Positions 49,477 through 61,262 of a DNA stretch of 64,000 nucleotides are shown piece by piece; within the stretch, counting starts at the first letter, position 1, and each line of letters opens with the position of its first letter. The notes beneath the pieces were generated by a model that was not told the DNA's origin, did no database searches, and saw nothing but the letters and a program-made list of their open reading frames with translations. Source of the DNA: Haloplanus sp. GDY1 (GTDB lineage Archaea > Halobacteriota > Halobacteria > Halobacteriales > Haloferacaceae); NCBI RefSeq assembly GCF_023703775.1, contig NZ_CP098514.1:1612001-1676000 (forward strand). The letters are read 5' to 3'. The translations under genes were made by a program, and so were the position numbers.

Positions 49477-51993
49477 ATGAAACGCGGCCCCGAGTTGATA
49501 ATCACGGAGAAGGACAACGCCGCCCGCCGCATCGCGGACATCCTGAGCGGCGGGTCCGCGGAGGCCGAGCGGATGAACGGCGTCAACGTCTACGAGTGGG
49601 GCGGCAAGCGCTGCATCGGGCTGTCGGGTCACGTCGTCGGCGTCGACTTCCCCCCGGAGTACAGCGACTGGCGCGACGTGGAACCGGTCGAACTCGTGAC
49701 CGCGGAGGTCGAGAAGCGGCCGACACAGGAGAACATCGTCGCCGCGCTCCGACGGCTGGCACGGGACGCCTCGCGGATCCACATCGCCACCGACTACGAC
49801 CGCGAGGGGGAACTCATCGGCAAGGAGGCGTACGAACTCGTCCGCGAGGTCAACGAGGAGGCGCCCGTCGACCGGGTGCGCTTCTCCTCCATCACCGACC
49901 GCGAGGTGACCGAGGCGTTCGCCGACCCCGACGACCTGGATTTCGACCTGGCGGCCGCGGGCGAGGCCCGGCAGATCATCGACCTGATGTGGGGCGCCTC
50001 GCTCACGCGCTTTCTCTCCCTCTCGGCTCGACAGCTCGGCGACGACTTCATCTCCGTCGGCCGGGTGCAGGGGCCGACGCTGAAGCTGATCGTCGACCGC
50101 GAGCGGGAGATCGACGCCTTCGACCCCGAGGACTACTGGGAACTGTTCGCCGACCTCGCGAAGGACTCGGAGACCTTCGAGGCGCAGTACTTCTACCTCG
50201 ATTCGGACGACACGGAGGCCGAACGCGTCTGGGAGGAGGACCGCGCGGAGGCCGTCGACGCGGTCCTGTCGGCGGCCGAGACGGCGACGGTCGAGGAGGT
50301 CCGCCGTCGCACCCGCACCGACGAGCCGCCGGCGCCGTTCAACACGACGCAGTTCATCCGCGCCGCGAGCGGGATCGGCTACTCCGCCCAGCGGGCCATG
50401 AGCATCGCCGAGGACCTCTACACTGCGGGCTACATCACGTACCCCCGGACGGACAACACGGTCTACCCCGAGGACCTCGACCCGCGGGAGTTGCTGGACG
50501 CGCTCTCCGCGGGCTCCCGGTTCGGCGACGACGCCGCGTCCCTCCTCGACGCCGACGACATCGAGCCGACCGCGGGCGACGAGGAGACGACCGACCACCC
50601 GCCGATCCACCCGACCGACGAACTCCCCTCGCCCTCCGATCTCTCCGAAGACGAGTGGGAGGTGTACGAACTCGTCGTGCGACACTTCCTCGCCACCGTC
50701 GCCGAGGCGGCGACCTGGGAGCACCTGCGCGTCGTCGCGGGCATCGCGGGCGGGAGCGAGACCCTCTCCCTGAAGGCGAACGGCAAGCGCCTGGTCGATC
50801 CGGGGTACCACGCCGTCTACCCCTACCGGTCGACGAGCGAGAACTACGTCCCCGACGTGAGCGAGGGCGAGGAACTCGCGGTGAAAGAGACGCGCCTCGA
50901 GGCCAAGCAGACCCAGCCGCCGCGCCGGTACGGCCAGTCCCGCCTCATCGAGACGATGGAGGACATGGGCATCGGGACGAAGGCGACGCGCCACGACGTG
51001 ATTCAGAAGCTGTACGACCGGGGGTACATCGAGGGCGACCCGCCGCGTCCCACCCGGCTGGCTCGGGGCGTCGTCGAGGCGTCCGAGGAGTTCGCGGACC
51101 TCATCGTCAGCGAAGAGATGACGGCGCAACTGGAGGCGGACATGCAGGCCATCGCCCGGGGCGAGGCCACGCTGGACGAGGTGACCGACGAGTCACGCGA
51201 GATACTCGCGGAAGTGTTCGACCGGCTCACCGACTCCCGGGAGGCGCTCGGCGACCACCTGCGCGAGTCGCTGAAGGCCGACAAGACCGTCGGGCCGTGT
51301 CCGGAGTGCGGCGCCGACCTCGTGATCCGACGCAGCCGCGGGGGATCCTACTTCGTCGGCTGTGACGGCTACCCCGACTGCGAGTTCACCCTCCCGCTGC
51401 CCTCGACGGGCAAGCCGATCCTGCTCGACGAGGTGTGTGGGGAACACGGCCTGCACGACGTGAAGATGCTGGCCGGCCGCAAGACGTTCGTCCACGGGTG
51501 TCCGCTCTGTGCGGCCGAGGCGGCCGACGAGGAACCCGACCTGATCGTCGGGCCGTGTCCCGAGTGTGGCGACGACGAGGGGGGCGAACTCGCCGTCAAG
51601 CGCCTCCGCTCGGGCGGCCGGCTGGTCGGCTGTACGCGCTACCCCGACTGCGAGTACTCCCTCCCGATGCCCCGCCGTGGCGCGGCGGAACTCACCGACG
51701 ACGTCTGTGACGAACACGACCTGCCGGGGCTTCGGATCACCTACGAGGACTCGGATCGCGAGCCCTGGGAGCTGGGCTGTCCGATCTGTAACTACCGCGA
51801 GTATCAGGCCCGACAGGAGGGGACGGAACTGGAGACCATCGACGGCATCGGCGAGAAGACGGCGGAGAAACTGAAAGCCGCCGGCGTCGAGGACGTGTCG
51901 GGACTGAAGGCCGCCGAACCGGACGCGCTGGCGAACGAGATCGACGGCGTCGGCGAGGACACGGTGCGGGACTGGCAGGCCGACGCGGACTGA
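49477..51993 (+). CDS. topA: DNA topoisomerase I (type IA)
   Basis: 838 residues. The Toprim domain starts at the N-terminus (ELIITEKDNAARRIA, ATDYDREGEL). The catalytic tyrosine is in GYITYPRTDN. The central type IA gate region includes SVGRVQGPTL and GIGTKATRHDVI. Three C-terminal zinc-finger-like modules (CPECGADLVIRRSRGG, CPLC, CPECGDD, CPICN) and a terminal helix-hairpin-helix (LETIDGIGEKTAEKLKAAGV in parts) follow. It relaxes negative supercoils. The start MKRGPELIITEKD is chosen over an upstream frame that overlaps the 84-residue gene. Confidence 0.95.
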   Translation: MKRGPELIITEKDNAARRIADILSGGSAEAERMNGVNVYEWGGKRCIGLSGHVVGVDFPPEYSDWRDVEPVELVTAEVEKRPTQENIVAALRRLARDASRIHIATDYDREGELIGKEAYELVREVNEEAPVDRVRFSSITDREVTEAFADPDDLDFDLAAAGEARQIIDLMWGASLTRFLSLSARQLGDDFISVGRVQGPTLKLIVDREREIDAFDPEDYWELFADLAKDSETFEAQYFYLDSDDTEAERVWEEDRAEAVDAVLSAAETATVEEVRRRTRTDEPPAPFNTTQFIRAASGIGYSAQRAMSIAEDLYTAGYITYPRTDNTVYPEDLDPRELLDALSAGSRFGDDAASLLDADDIEPTAGDEETTDHPPIHPTDELPSPSDLSEDEWEVYELVVRHFLATVAEAATWEHLRVVAGIAGGSETLSLKANGKRLVDPGYHAVYPYRSTSENYVPDVSEGEELAVKETRLEAKQTQPPRRYGQSRLIETMEDMGIGTKATRHDVIQKLYDRGYIEGDPPRPTRLARGVVEASEEFADLIVSEEMTAQLEADMQAIARGEATLDEVTDESREILAEVFDRLTDSREALGDHLRESLKADKTVGPCPECGADLVIRRSRGGSYFVGCDGYPDCEFTLPLPSTGKPILLDEVCGEHGLHDVKMLAGRKTFVHGCPLCAAEAADEEPDLIVGPCPECGDDEGGELAVKRLRSGGRLVGCTRYPDCEYSLPMPRRGAAELTDDVCDEHDLPGLRITYEDSDREPWELGCPICNYREYQARQEGTELETIDGIGEKTAEKLKAAGVEDVSGLKAAEPDALANEIDGVGEDTVRDWQADAD

Positions 51994-52083
51994 TACCGTC
52001 AGCCCGTCCCTCGGTCGCCACGACGCCCCGAGAACGGCCGGTACCGACGGACGACGGGTCGGACGGGCGGGACGAGTCGGACC

Positions 52084-52092
52084 CTTTTTATC
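52084..52092 (+). promoter_or_regulatory. TATA-like element of the GGGP synthase gene
   Basis: CTTTTTATC is centred about 29 bases before the ATG at 52117. Confidence 0.45.
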
Positions 52093-52116
52093 GGTTCCGC
52101 GGAGTAGACATCCCCA

Positions 52117-52824
52117 ATGAACACGCCGTGGGACGAGTGGGACCACGTCCTCAAGGTCGACCCCGACAAGGACCTCGTCGCGGGCGAGACGTTCGAGGAC
52201 GTCTGTGCCACCGGAACCGACGCCATCGAAATCGGTGGGACGACGGGCATGACCAAAGGGAAGATGGAGACGGTCGTCGACGCCTGTGCGAAGTACGGCG
52301 TGCCGCTCTACCAGGAGCCGTCGAATCCGGCCGTCGTCATCGACGACGACGCCCTCGACGGCTACCTGATCCCGACGGTGTTCAACGCCGGCGACAGCTT
52401 CTGGGTCACCGGCGCCCACAAGGAGTGGGTGCGCATCGAGAACGGCCTCGACTGGAGTCGCACCCACACCGAGGCGTACATCGTCCTCAATCCCGAGTCG
52501 TCGGTCGCGGAGTACACCGACGCCGACTGCGACCAGTCGCCCGACGACGTGGCCGCCTACGCCGCCGTCGCGGAGAAGCTGTTCGGGCAGGAAATCGTCT
52601 ACGTGGAGTACTCCGGCACGTTCGGCGATCCCGAGACGGTACAGGCCGCACAGGACGCGCTCGTCGACGCCACCCTCTTTTACGGTGGCGGCGTCGGCGA
52701 CTACGACGCCGCCTACGAGATGGGCCAACACGCCGACGTCGTCGTGGTCGGCGACCTACTCCACGACGAGGGCTGTGACGCCGTCCGCGAGACGGTCGAG
52801 GGCGCCAAAGACGCCCACGAGTGA
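52117..52824 (+). CDS. Geranylgeranylglyceryl phosphate synthase (phosphoglycerol geranylgeranyltransferase)
   Basis: 235 residues, TIM-barrel prenyltransferase. Features include HVLKVDPDK near the N-terminus, [44 protein letters not shown] and a phosphate-binding VVVGDLLH end. It attaches geranylgeranyl to sn-glycerol-1-phosphate, the first committed step of archaeal ether lipids. Its stop directly abuts the stop of the convergent membrane-protein gene, with no intergenic base. Confidence 0.93.
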   Translation: MNTPWDEWDHVLKVDPDKDLVAGETFEDVCATGTDAIEIGGTTGMTKGKMETVVDACAKYGVPLYQEPSNPAVVIDDDALDGYLIPTVFNAGDSFWVTGAHKEWVRIENGLDWSRTHTEAYIVLNPESSVAEYTDADCDQSPDDVAAYAAVAEKLFGQEIVYVEYSGTFGDPETVQAAQDALVDATLFYGGGVGDYDAAYEMGQHADVVVVGDLLHDEGCDAVRETVEGAKDAHE

Positions 52825-53607
52825 TCAGGTCGACGCCGACCGGGACCGGGTCATCGCGCGCTCTCCGCCCTCGACGCCGCTCGCGTCCGCTTCGTCGTCC
52901 GCCAGCGCAGGTCGCGCGACGTTCCAGACGGCGAGACCGACGACGAGACCGTAGAACCGAACCGCGGCGGTGACGACGCGCCCGACGCCCGGCACCGGCG
53001 TCGTGGCGGCGGCGACGAGGAACGCGGCGACGCCCGACCCGATCACGGCGAGCGAGGCGAGCAGCCACGCGCGGAGCGTGGCGACCGAGAACACTCGACG
53101 GCGCAGCCGACCGACCGCGAACGCGTCGGTGGCATCGCCGGTGTCGGCGTACGCGGTCACCGCGACGGTCGAGGCGTAGCCACAGAGCGGGAGCAACGCC
53201 GCACCGAGGAGACCGACGCCGACGGCGCCTGCGAGGGAGGCGAGACCGGGGAGCCGACCGACCGCGCTCGGCCCGAAGCGCACGAGCGCCTCCCACTGGA
53301 GGAGCATCGACGCCGACGCCGCGCCGCGCGTGCCGACGGCGACGAGTGCCACCGCCGGGAGGTGGTACGCGGCGACGACTCCGGCGGTTCGCACGCCCGT
53401 CCCCGCCAGCGCCCGGAGGTCGGTGAACCGCGGTAGTGGGTCGTCGCCGGCGTCCGCCCGCAGAACGCGGACGGCGTACCCGCCGAGCAGGACGCCGGGA
53501 ACGACGAGCGGGAGCGTCGCGACGAGCAGTGCGCCGACGAGGCCGATCCGTGGCCACGCCTCGGTGTCGAACGGCCATCGTGCCAACGCGTCGATGTCAG
53601 GTGTCAC
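52825..53607 (-). CDS. DUF4013-type integral membrane protein
   Basis: 260 residues, GTG start (VTPDIDALARWPF). Five or more hydrophobic segments span about residues 20-235 (for example LVGALLVATLPLVVPGVLLGGY in parts). The pattern PRFTDLRALAGTGVR after the first pair resembles DUF4013 membrane proteins, which are common in haloarchaea. Function is unknown. A longer ATG frame to 53655 adds a basic stretch and overlaps the region before the enolase-superfamily gene. Confidence 0.72.
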   Translation of the reverse strand: MTPDIDALARWPFDTEAWPRIGLVGALLVATLPLVVPGVLLGGYAVRVLRADAGDDPLPRFTDLRALAGTGVRTAGVVAAYHLPAVALVAVGTRGAASASMLLQWEALVRFGPSAVGRLPGLASLAGAVGVGLLGAALLPLCGYASTVAVTAYADTGDATDAFAVGRLRRRVFSVATLRAWLLASLAVIGSGVAAFLVAAATTPVPGVGRVVTAAVRFYGLVVGLAVWNVARPALADDEADASGVEGGERAMTRSRSAST

Positions 53608-53690
53608 GTCTGCGCCGGGATGGCCGCGGGATCGGATATAAACTCTCGGCGACACCGGGATTTTTCTCGTCGCCGACGGAAGCGCGAACG

Positions 53691-54791
53691 ATGGAGATCA
53701 CCGACGTTCGCGTCGAACGTATCGAGGTACCGCTGGACCGGCCACTCGGCGTCTCGAACGACCGCTCGATGGACGTCCGGGGCGCGGCGTTCGTCGTCGT
53801 CGAGACGGACGCGGGCATCACGGGCGTCGGCGAGGGCGTCGGGCCCGAGTCCTCCATCGTCGAGCGCATCGTCGAGGAGAAGTACGCCCCGAAACTGATC
53901 GGCGAGGACCCCCTGGACATCGAGCGCCACTGGGCGTCGATGGTGACCGACACGGTGTACAAGGACCGGAAGGGGCAGGGCCTCTCGGCGGCCAGCGGGG
54001 TCGACATCGCGCTGTGGGACGTCGCGGGCAAACACCACGGCGTGCCCGTCTACCGGCTGCTGGGTGGACCCGTCGAGGGGTCGCTCAAACCCTACGCGAG
54101 CGACCTGTTCTGGCAGGACCCCGAGACGATGGCCGAGCGCGCCGGGTCGTACGTCGACCGCGGGTTCGCGGGCGTCAAGACCCACCTCGGCCGCGGCATC
54201 GACGCCGACGAGGAGCGGGTGGCGGCCATGCGCGACGCCATCGGCGACGCCGCGCTGATGGTGGACATGAACTGCGGGTACGACCGGCCCGACGCCCGTC
54301 GCGTCGGGAGGATGCTGGCGGAGTACGACGTCTACTGGTACGAGGAACCGCTCTCGCCGTACGACGTCGAGGGGCTGGCCGCCCTGCGCGACGAACTCGA
54401 CGTGCCCATCGCGTCCGGCGAGAACGAGTACACGAAGTGGGGCTTTCACGACCTGTTCGAGGCGGACGCGGTCGATTACGCCATGCCCGACGTGATGCGG
54501 TGTGGCGGGATCACGGAGGCGAAGAAGGTCTGTGCGCTCGCGGAGACCTACGGCACGGTCGTCACCCCCCACTGTTTCACGACGGGCGTCGGCCTCGCGG
54601 CGACGATGCACGTGATGGCGGCGTCGCCGGCCTGCGAGTGGCTGGAGTTCGATCCGACCGACTTCCCGGTGTACGAGGCGCTGTTCGAGACGCCGCCGGA
54701 GCTGGCGGACGGCCGCATCGCCCTTCCCGAGGAACCGGGTCTCGGCGTCTCCCTCGACGAGGACGTGATCGGCGAGTACCGCGTCGGGTGA
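53691..54791 (+). CDS. Mandelate racemase / muconate lactonizing enzyme family protein (enolase superfamily)
   Basis: 366 residues. The capping domain is at about 1-120 and the TIM barrel at about 130-350. Metal ligands are Asp192 (MVDMN), a Glu of YEEP (218/219) and Glu244 (SGEN). The acid/base His is His294 (TPHCFT). The usual KxK on strand 2 is Lys163-x-His165 (VKTHLG). The family racemises or dehydrates sugar and aryl acids through an enolate. Substrate is unknown; sugar-acid dehydration would match the catabolic enzymes elsewhere in the window. The ATG lies about 30 bases after a T-rich element (GATTTTTCTC, 53659-53668). Confidence 0.88.
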   Translation: MEITDVRVERIEVPLDRPLGVSNDRSMDVRGAAFVVVETDAGITGVGEGVGPESSIVERIVEEKYAPKLIGEDPLDIERHWASMVTDTVYKDRKGQGLSAASGVDIALWDVAGKHHGVPVYRLLGGPVEGSLKPYASDLFWQDPETMAERAGSYVDRGFAGVKTHLGRGIDADEERVAAMRDAIGDAALMVDMNCGYDRPDARRVGRMLAEYDVYWYEEPLSPYDVEGLAALRDELDVPIASGENEYTKWGFHDLFEADAVDYAMPDVMRCGGITEAKKVCALAETYGTVVTPHCFTTGVGLAATMHVMAASPACEWLEFDPTDFPVYEALFETPPELADGRIALPEEPGLGVSLDEDVIGEYRVG

Positions 54792-54867
54792 GCGACGGCG
54801 CGTCGTCGCTCACTCCAGCGACGGCACGTCACGGCTCGGCGAGCCGTCCACCGACCGGAAACGGTCG

Positions 54868-54876
54868 CGTTTAAGA
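54868..54876 (+). promoter_or_regulatory. TATA-like element of aspS
   Basis: GCGTTTAAG (54867-54875) lies about 28 bases before the ATG at 54900, supporting that start over 54876. Confidence 0.4.
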
Positions 54877-54899
54877 TGCGGGGTCCGATACGGATGCGT

Positions 54900-56201
54900 A
54901 TGGAACACCGAACCCACGCGGCCGACGTCGCGGCCGGCGAGACGGCCACGGTCGCCGGCTGGGTCCACGAGATTCGGGACCTCGGCGGCATCGCCTTCCT
55001 GATCCTCCGTGACAGGACCGGCAAACTCCAGATCAAATTCGAGAAAGACGAGATGGACGACGGACTGGTGGAGACGGGACTCGGTGTCCACCGGGAGTCC
55101 GTCGTCTCCGTCACGGGTGCCGTCGAGGAGGAACCGCGAGCGCCGACGGGGCTGGAGATGGTTCCCGAGTCGGTCGACGTGCTCGCGGAGGCCGACCCCG
55201 AACTCCCGCTCGACCCCTCGGGGAAGGTCGACGCCGAACTCCCCACCCGGCTGGACAACCGGACCCTCGACCTCCGCAAGCCCGAGGTGAAGGCCATCTT
55301 CGAGATCCGCGGGGAGATCCTCCGAGCGGTTCGCGAGTACTTCCGCTCGGTCGGGTCGACGGAGATCAACACGCCGAAGATCGTCGCCACCGGGACGGAG
55401 GGCGGCACCGAACTCTTCCCGATCACCTACTTCGGCAAGGAGGCGTTCATGAACCAGTCGCCACAGCTGTTCAAACAGCTGATGGTCGGCAGCGGCCTGG
55501 AACGCGTCTTCGAGATCGGCCCCATCTTCCGCGCCGAGGAGCACAACACGCCCCGCCACCTCAACGAGGCGACGATGATCGACTTCGAGTCGGCGTTCGT
55601 CGACCACCACGAGGCGATGGACGTCTGTGAGGGGACGCTCAAGGCAGCCTACGAGGGCGTCGCCGAGAACTGCGCCGAGGAACTCGACCTGCTCGGCTAC
55701 GACGACTTCGCGGTTCCCGAGGCGGCGTTCCCCCGGCTCACCTACGAGGAGGCCATCGAGCGGATCAACGCCACGGGCGAACTGGACGAACAGCTGGTCT
55801 GGGGCGACGACCTGCCGACCGAGGCCGAGAAGGCCCTCGGTTCGGACGTCGGCGGTCACTACTTCATCACCGACTGGCCCTCCGAGATCAAGCCGTTCTA
55901 CATTCAGGACTACGACGACGACCCGCAGCTCTCGAAGGGGTTCGACCTGATGCACCCGCGGATGGAACTCGTCTCGGGCGGCCAGCGCGAACACCGCTAC
56001 GACGAACTCGTCGCCGGCTTCGAACAGCAGGGACTCGACCCCGAGCAGTTCGACTACTACACCCGGATGTTCAAATACGGGATGCCGCCCCACGCCGGGT
56101 GGGCCTACGGCGTCGAGCGCCTCGTGATGACCATGCTGGATCTGGACAACATCCGGGAGGCCGTCATCTTCCCGCGAGACAGGCAGCGCCTGAGTCCGTA
56201 G
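54900..56201 (+). CDS. aspS: Aspartyl-tRNA synthetase, archaeal type with non-discriminating signature
   Basis: 433 residues, class IIb. The OB-fold anticodon domain is about 1-100 and the catalytic domain follows. Motif 2 is in [19 protein letters not shown] and motif 3 in [14 protein letters not shown], shown in parts; FETPKI-type [14 protein letters not shown] is motif-1 region. His23 (GWVHE) and Pro82 (RAPTG) occupy the positions that distinguish non-discriminating archaeal AspRS (His/Pro) from discriminating ones (Trp/Lys). It would charge both tRNA(Asp) and tRNA(Asn), with GatCAB completing Asn-tRNA(Asn). Confidence 0.94.
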   Translation: MEHRTHAADVAAGETATVAGWVHEIRDLGGIAFLILRDRTGKLQIKFEKDEMDDGLVETGLGVHRESVVSVTGAVEEEPRAPTGLEMVPESVDVLAEADPELPLDPSGKVDAELPTRLDNRTLDLRKPEVKAIFEIRGEILRAVREYFRSVGSTEINTPKIVATGTEGGTELFPITYFGKEAFMNQSPQLFKQLMVGSGLERVFEIGPIFRAEEHNTPRHLNEATMIDFESAFVDHHEAMDVCEGTLKAAYEGVAENCAEELDLLGYDDFAVPEAAFPRLTYEEAIERINATGELDEQLVWGDDLPTEAEKALGSDVGGHYFITDWPSEIKPFYIQDYDDDPQLSKGFDLMHPRMELVSGGQREHRYDELVAGFEQQGLDPEQFDYYTRMFKYGMPPHAGWAYGVERLVMTMLDLDNIREAVIFPRDRQRLSP

Positions 56202-56337
56202 ATCGAACGTCCCCGGCGAGCGAAACGGAACGGCCGCGTTCCCGCGACGCCGCCGTTCGACGGGACTGCGTGACGGATCGTCCCGCCGCCGCGGCCGTTC
56301 CGACAGGGCTTAACGACTCGCCGTCCGTCGTCGGGGC

Positions 56338-57207
56338 ATGAGCGAGCAGTCGCGGCGTGACGGCGCGACGGCGTTCGTCCCCGGCCACGTCACCGGGTTC
56401 TTCAGTCCGTACCCCCAGGACGACCCCGAACGGGCGGGGTCGCGCGGCGCGGGACTGACCCTCTCGGACGGCGTCCGCGTGACGGTGCGGCCGGCCGAGG
56501 GCCACGACGCCCCGCGGGTCGACCTCGACGGCGAGGCGATGTCGATGGCGGCCGTCGAGACGGTGCTGTCGGCGCTGGGGGTGGCCGACCGGGCGCGCGT
56601 CGTCGCGGCGAGCGACCCGCCCATCGGGACGGGGTTCGGCGTCTCCGGGGCGATGGCGCTCGGGGCGGCGCTCGCGGCGAACCGCGCCTTCGACTGCGCG
56701 CGGTCGACGAACGCGCTCGTGACGCTCGCCCACCGGGCCGAGGTGGTCGCGGGGACGGGTCTCGGCGACGTGGTGGCGCAGGCCCGCGGCGGCGTGCCGA
56801 TCCGTCTCGATCCCGGCGCGCCGGCGCACGGGCGCCTCGACGGCGTGCCCGATCGGACGCGCGTCGAGTACCTCTCGCTCGGCGACCTCTCGACGGCCGA
56901 CGTGCTCGCGGGAGACACCGACCGGCTGGCGGCCGCCGGCGAGGACGCCCTCTCGCGACTGCTCGACCGGCCGACGCTCCCGACCCTGCTCGACGAATCG
57001 CGGCGCTTCGCCGGCGAGACGGGGCTCGTGACCGACCGACTCGCGGAGATTCTGGCGGCCGTCGACGAGGTCGGCGGACGGGCCTCGATGGCGATGCTCG
57101 GGGAGACGGTGTTCGCGCTCGGAACGGGACTGACGGACGCCGGATACGACGCGTCGGTCTGCCGAACGCACGACGCCGGCGCGCACCTGGTGGACGAGAA
57201 TCGGTAG
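56338..57207 (+). CDS. Pantoate kinase (GHMP family)
   Basis: 289 residues. The N-terminal FVPGHVTGFFSP is the archaeal pantoate kinase signature, followed by the GHMP glycine loop PPIGTGFGVSGAMALG and GTGLGDVVAQ. The enzyme phosphorylates pantoate in the archaeal CoA pathway, ahead of phosphopantothenate synthetase. It follows aspS by 136 bases, with a TATA-like GCTTAACG at 56307-56314. Confidence 0.9.
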   Translation: MSEQSRRDGATAFVPGHVTGFFSPYPQDDPERAGSRGAGLTLSDGVRVTVRPAEGHDAPRVDLDGEAMSMAAVETVLSALGVADRARVVAASDPPIGTGFGVSGAMALGAALAANRAFDCARSTNALVTLAHRAEVVAGTGLGDVVAQARGGVPIRLDPGAPAHGRLDGVPDRTRVEYLSLGDLSTADVLAGDTDRLAAAGEDALSRLLDRPTLPTLLDESRRFAGETGLVTDRLAEILAAVDEVGGRASMAMLGETVFALGTGLTDAGYDASVCRTHDAGAHLVDENR

Positions 57208-57321
57208 CGTCCCGATCGATCGCGGAGGCAGGGCGGAACACCGCGTCAGGACGCGATGCGGGAACGGGCCGCGGCCCGGGTCGCGCTCATCGCCGGCGGC
57301 CGCCGACCCGGGACCCGCGGC

Positions 57322-59583
<2,262 letters not shown>

Positions 59584-59695
59584 TCAAGGGGTTGCGCAGC
59601 CGGATTCGGCGTGGCCTCGGCGACGAGTACGGGATGACGACCGGGATGTGGGCGGATTCGGACGAGGGAAAGTCTGAAGCCACTCGTTTACAGAC

Positions 59696-59701
59696 GTATA
59701 C
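59696..59701. promoter_or_regulatory. GTATAC palindrome at the vapB start
   Basis: The hexamer within ACGTATACAT lies immediately before the antitoxin ATG at 59704. A related CGTATACG lies before the second antitoxin gene. It is a candidate autoregulatory site. Confidence 0.3.
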
Positions 59702-59703
59702 AT

Positions 59704-59946
59704 ATGGGAACCAAGAACGTCCGACTGGACGACGACGTGTACGAGCGGGTGAAAGCCCACAAGCGGGAGGACGAGACGTTTTCGGACGCCGTCGCTCGCC
59801 TCATCGAGGACGTGTCCCTCCTCGATCTCGTCGACGAGAGCGCTGAGTACGACGCGGAGCGGGCGGCAGCGCAGAAGGCCACGCTGAAGCGGACGGCGCG
59901 CGCGGACGCCGAGTCGGCCGCAGGGCTCGACGAGAAGGGTTCGTAG
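59704..59946 (+). CDS. Antitoxin, VapB/DUF217-like
   Basis: 80 residues. The N-terminal strand and helices (TKNVRLDDDVYERVKAHKR) and SDAVARLIED match archaeal VapB-type antitoxins, with an acidic/alanine-rich tail that would wrap the toxin. It ends 6 bases before the PIN-domain toxin, forming a VapBC operon. Such antitoxins repress their own promoter as a complex with the toxin. Confidence 0.85.
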   Translation: MGTKNVRLDDDVYERVKAHKREDETFSDAVARLIEDVSLLDLVDESAEYDAERAAAQKATLKRTARADAESAAGLDEKGS

Positions 59947-59952
59947 CACGGG

Positions 59953-60384
59953 ATGATCCTCGATACGAACTTTCTGATAGACCTAGACAACGACCGACCG
60001 GAGGCGATCGAGAAGGCACGACGGATCGAACGCGAAGGCCTCCCGCGGCGAGTCCCGCGAATCGTGATGTTCGAGTTGTGGGTCGCGGTCGGGAAGGGTA
60101 CACGGACAGAACACAACCGACGGAAGTTCGAACGACTGCTCGATGGGCTTCCACAGGTCGAACTCACGGCATCGATAGCGAAGCGGGCGGGAGAAATCGA
60201 GGGAGAAACGCAGGCGGCCGACCCGAACGACATCGGTGTCGGGTCCGCGGATGCGATCATCGCGGCGACGGCAATCGACGTGGGAGAGCCGGTCGTGACG
60301 GATGACGAGCGGGACTTCGTGACCCGGATACAGGAGCAGGCAGGGGTATCGGAGTTAGAGGTCGAACTGTACGCGGCCGAGTAG
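59953..60384 (+). CDS. PIN-domain ribonuclease toxin, VapC family
   Basis: 143 residues. The four acidic PIN residues are present: Asp in ILDTNFLID, Glu in MFELWVAV, Asp in SADAIIAATA, and the Asp pair in VTDDERDF. VapC toxins cleave tRNA or rRNA with Mg2+. It is paired with the antitoxin 6 bases upstream. Confidence 0.9.
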   Translation: MILDTNFLIDLDNDRPEAIEKARRIEREGLPRRVPRIVMFELWVAVGKGTRTEHNRRKFERLLDGLPQVELTASIAKRAGEIEGETQAADPNDIGVGSADAIIAATAIDVGEPVVTDDERDFVTRIQEQAGVSELEVELYAAE

Positions 60385-60415
60385 AACCACGCGACGGCGT
60401 CACGCGGCCGATACG

Positions 60416-60634
60416 GTGCGGACGTACGGCGGGCCACCTCCGGAGGCGGTTGCGGGGTTCCTTTCCGAGGAGACGGCAGAAGGGATGCGCGAAGCTATCG
60501 CCGCGAAGCACTACCGCGACGATCTCCGGAACAAGGAGCAGGTGGCGGACGAGCTGTCGACGGAGATCGCCGAGGAACTCCACACGCCGTGGTTGCCGGT
60601 GGAACGCGAGACACGAGTCGGAACGGAAGAGTAG
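60416..60634 (+). CDS. Small hypothetical ORF or gene remnant between toxin-antitoxin pairs
   Basis: 72 codons from a GTG, acidic and alanine/glutamate-rich (GFLSEETAEGMREAIAAKHYR, AEELHTPW in parts), with haloarchaeal-like composition. No family is recognised. No TATA-like element is seen, and the start is uncertain. It could be the C-terminal remnant of a larger accessory gene. Confidence 0.35.
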   Translation: MRTYGGPPPEAVAGFLSEETAEGMREAIAAKHYRDDLRNKEQVADELSTEIAEELHTPWLPVERETRVGTEE

Positions 60635-60659
60635 CGCGACGACCGTCCGAAGGGTTATT

Positions 60660-60667
60660 CGTATACG
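60660..60667. promoter_or_regulatory. CGTATACG palindrome upstream of the RHH antitoxin gene
   Basis: The 8-bp perfect palindrome is centred about 23 bases before the ATG at 60686, overlapping the expected promoter. It is a candidate operator for the RHH protein. Confidence 0.4.
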
Positions 60668-60685
60668 CACGCATAGCGTTTGTAT

Positions 60686-60982
60686 ATGTCCGATGCCGAC
60701 AGCGGAACTGGAGGCGACGGACCGGAGACGGTCCAGATCAATCTCCGTCTGAGCAAGGCCTTCCTCGAGGATATCGACGCGACGTGGCAGGAACAGGGGT
60801 TCAACTCCCGAAGCGAGTTCCTCCGCTACGCCGCTCGGGACGCGATCAAACACCCCGAGTTCTCACGGGAGGGGTGGAAACAGATCGCGGCGAGCGAGCA
60901 CGAACTGCGTTCCGGTGACGCGGAGCTGGTGTCGCGGGAGGAAGTCGTCGAGATGATGGACCGCGACGAGAATGACGAGTGA
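60686..60982 (+). CDS. Ribbon-helix-helix antitoxin
   Basis: 98 residues. The RHH fold is clear: a strand VQINLRLSKAFLEDID followed by NSRSEFLRYAARDAI. The acidic C-terminus (SREEVVEMMDRDENDE) is the probable toxin-binding part. It overlaps the RelE-type toxin by 11 bases. ATG 60686 is chosen over 60680 for the usual MSD start. Confidence 0.87.
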   Translation: MSDADSGTGGDGPETVQINLRLSKAFLEDIDATWQEQGFNSRSEFLRYAARDAIKHPEFSREGWKQIAASEHELRSGDAELVSREEVVEMMDRDENDE

Positions 60983-61250
60983 CTGGACCTGGAAGTTCAC
61001 CCAACGCGCTGCGGATCAGTTCGACGGGCTCGATCCGCACGTCCAGGACCGAACCGTCTCGAAGCTCGACGAAGTGGTGGACTCGGAGTGGCGGGAGCCG
61101 TCGGACTTCCTCGAACCGCTAACCGGCGGGCCGTTCTCCAAACTGCGGGTCGGACAGTATCGCCTCGCCTGCGTGCTCGATCACGGAACGTCCACACTCG
61201 AAGTCCGCAGAATCGAGCATCGAAGCGGTGCCTACACGGCCGACGACTGA
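60972..61250 (+). CDS. RelE/ParE-type toxin
   Basis: 92 residues. The RelE/ParE pattern is visible: WKFTQRAADQFDGLDPHVQDRTVSKLDEV in parts, then LTGGPFSKLRVGQYRLACVLD (YRLxC/YRV-type strand) and VRRIEHRSGAY at the end. RelE members cleave ribosome-bound mRNA and ParE members inhibit gyrase; the sequence cannot decide. It overlaps the RHH antitoxin by 11 bases. Confidence 0.87.
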   Translation: MTSDWTWKFTQRAADQFDGLDPHVQDRTVSKLDEVVDSEWREPSDFLEPLTGGPFSKLRVGQYRLACVLDHGTSTLEVRRIEHRSGAYTADD

Positions 61251-61262
61251 CGAAGGCAACGG

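Noticed and set aside
59584-59640. Second att-like site that would close an integrated element starting at tRNA-Pro
   Set aside because: The sequence CCGGATTCGG resembles part of the tRNA end but matches over fewer than 10 bases, so element boundaries cannot be claimed.
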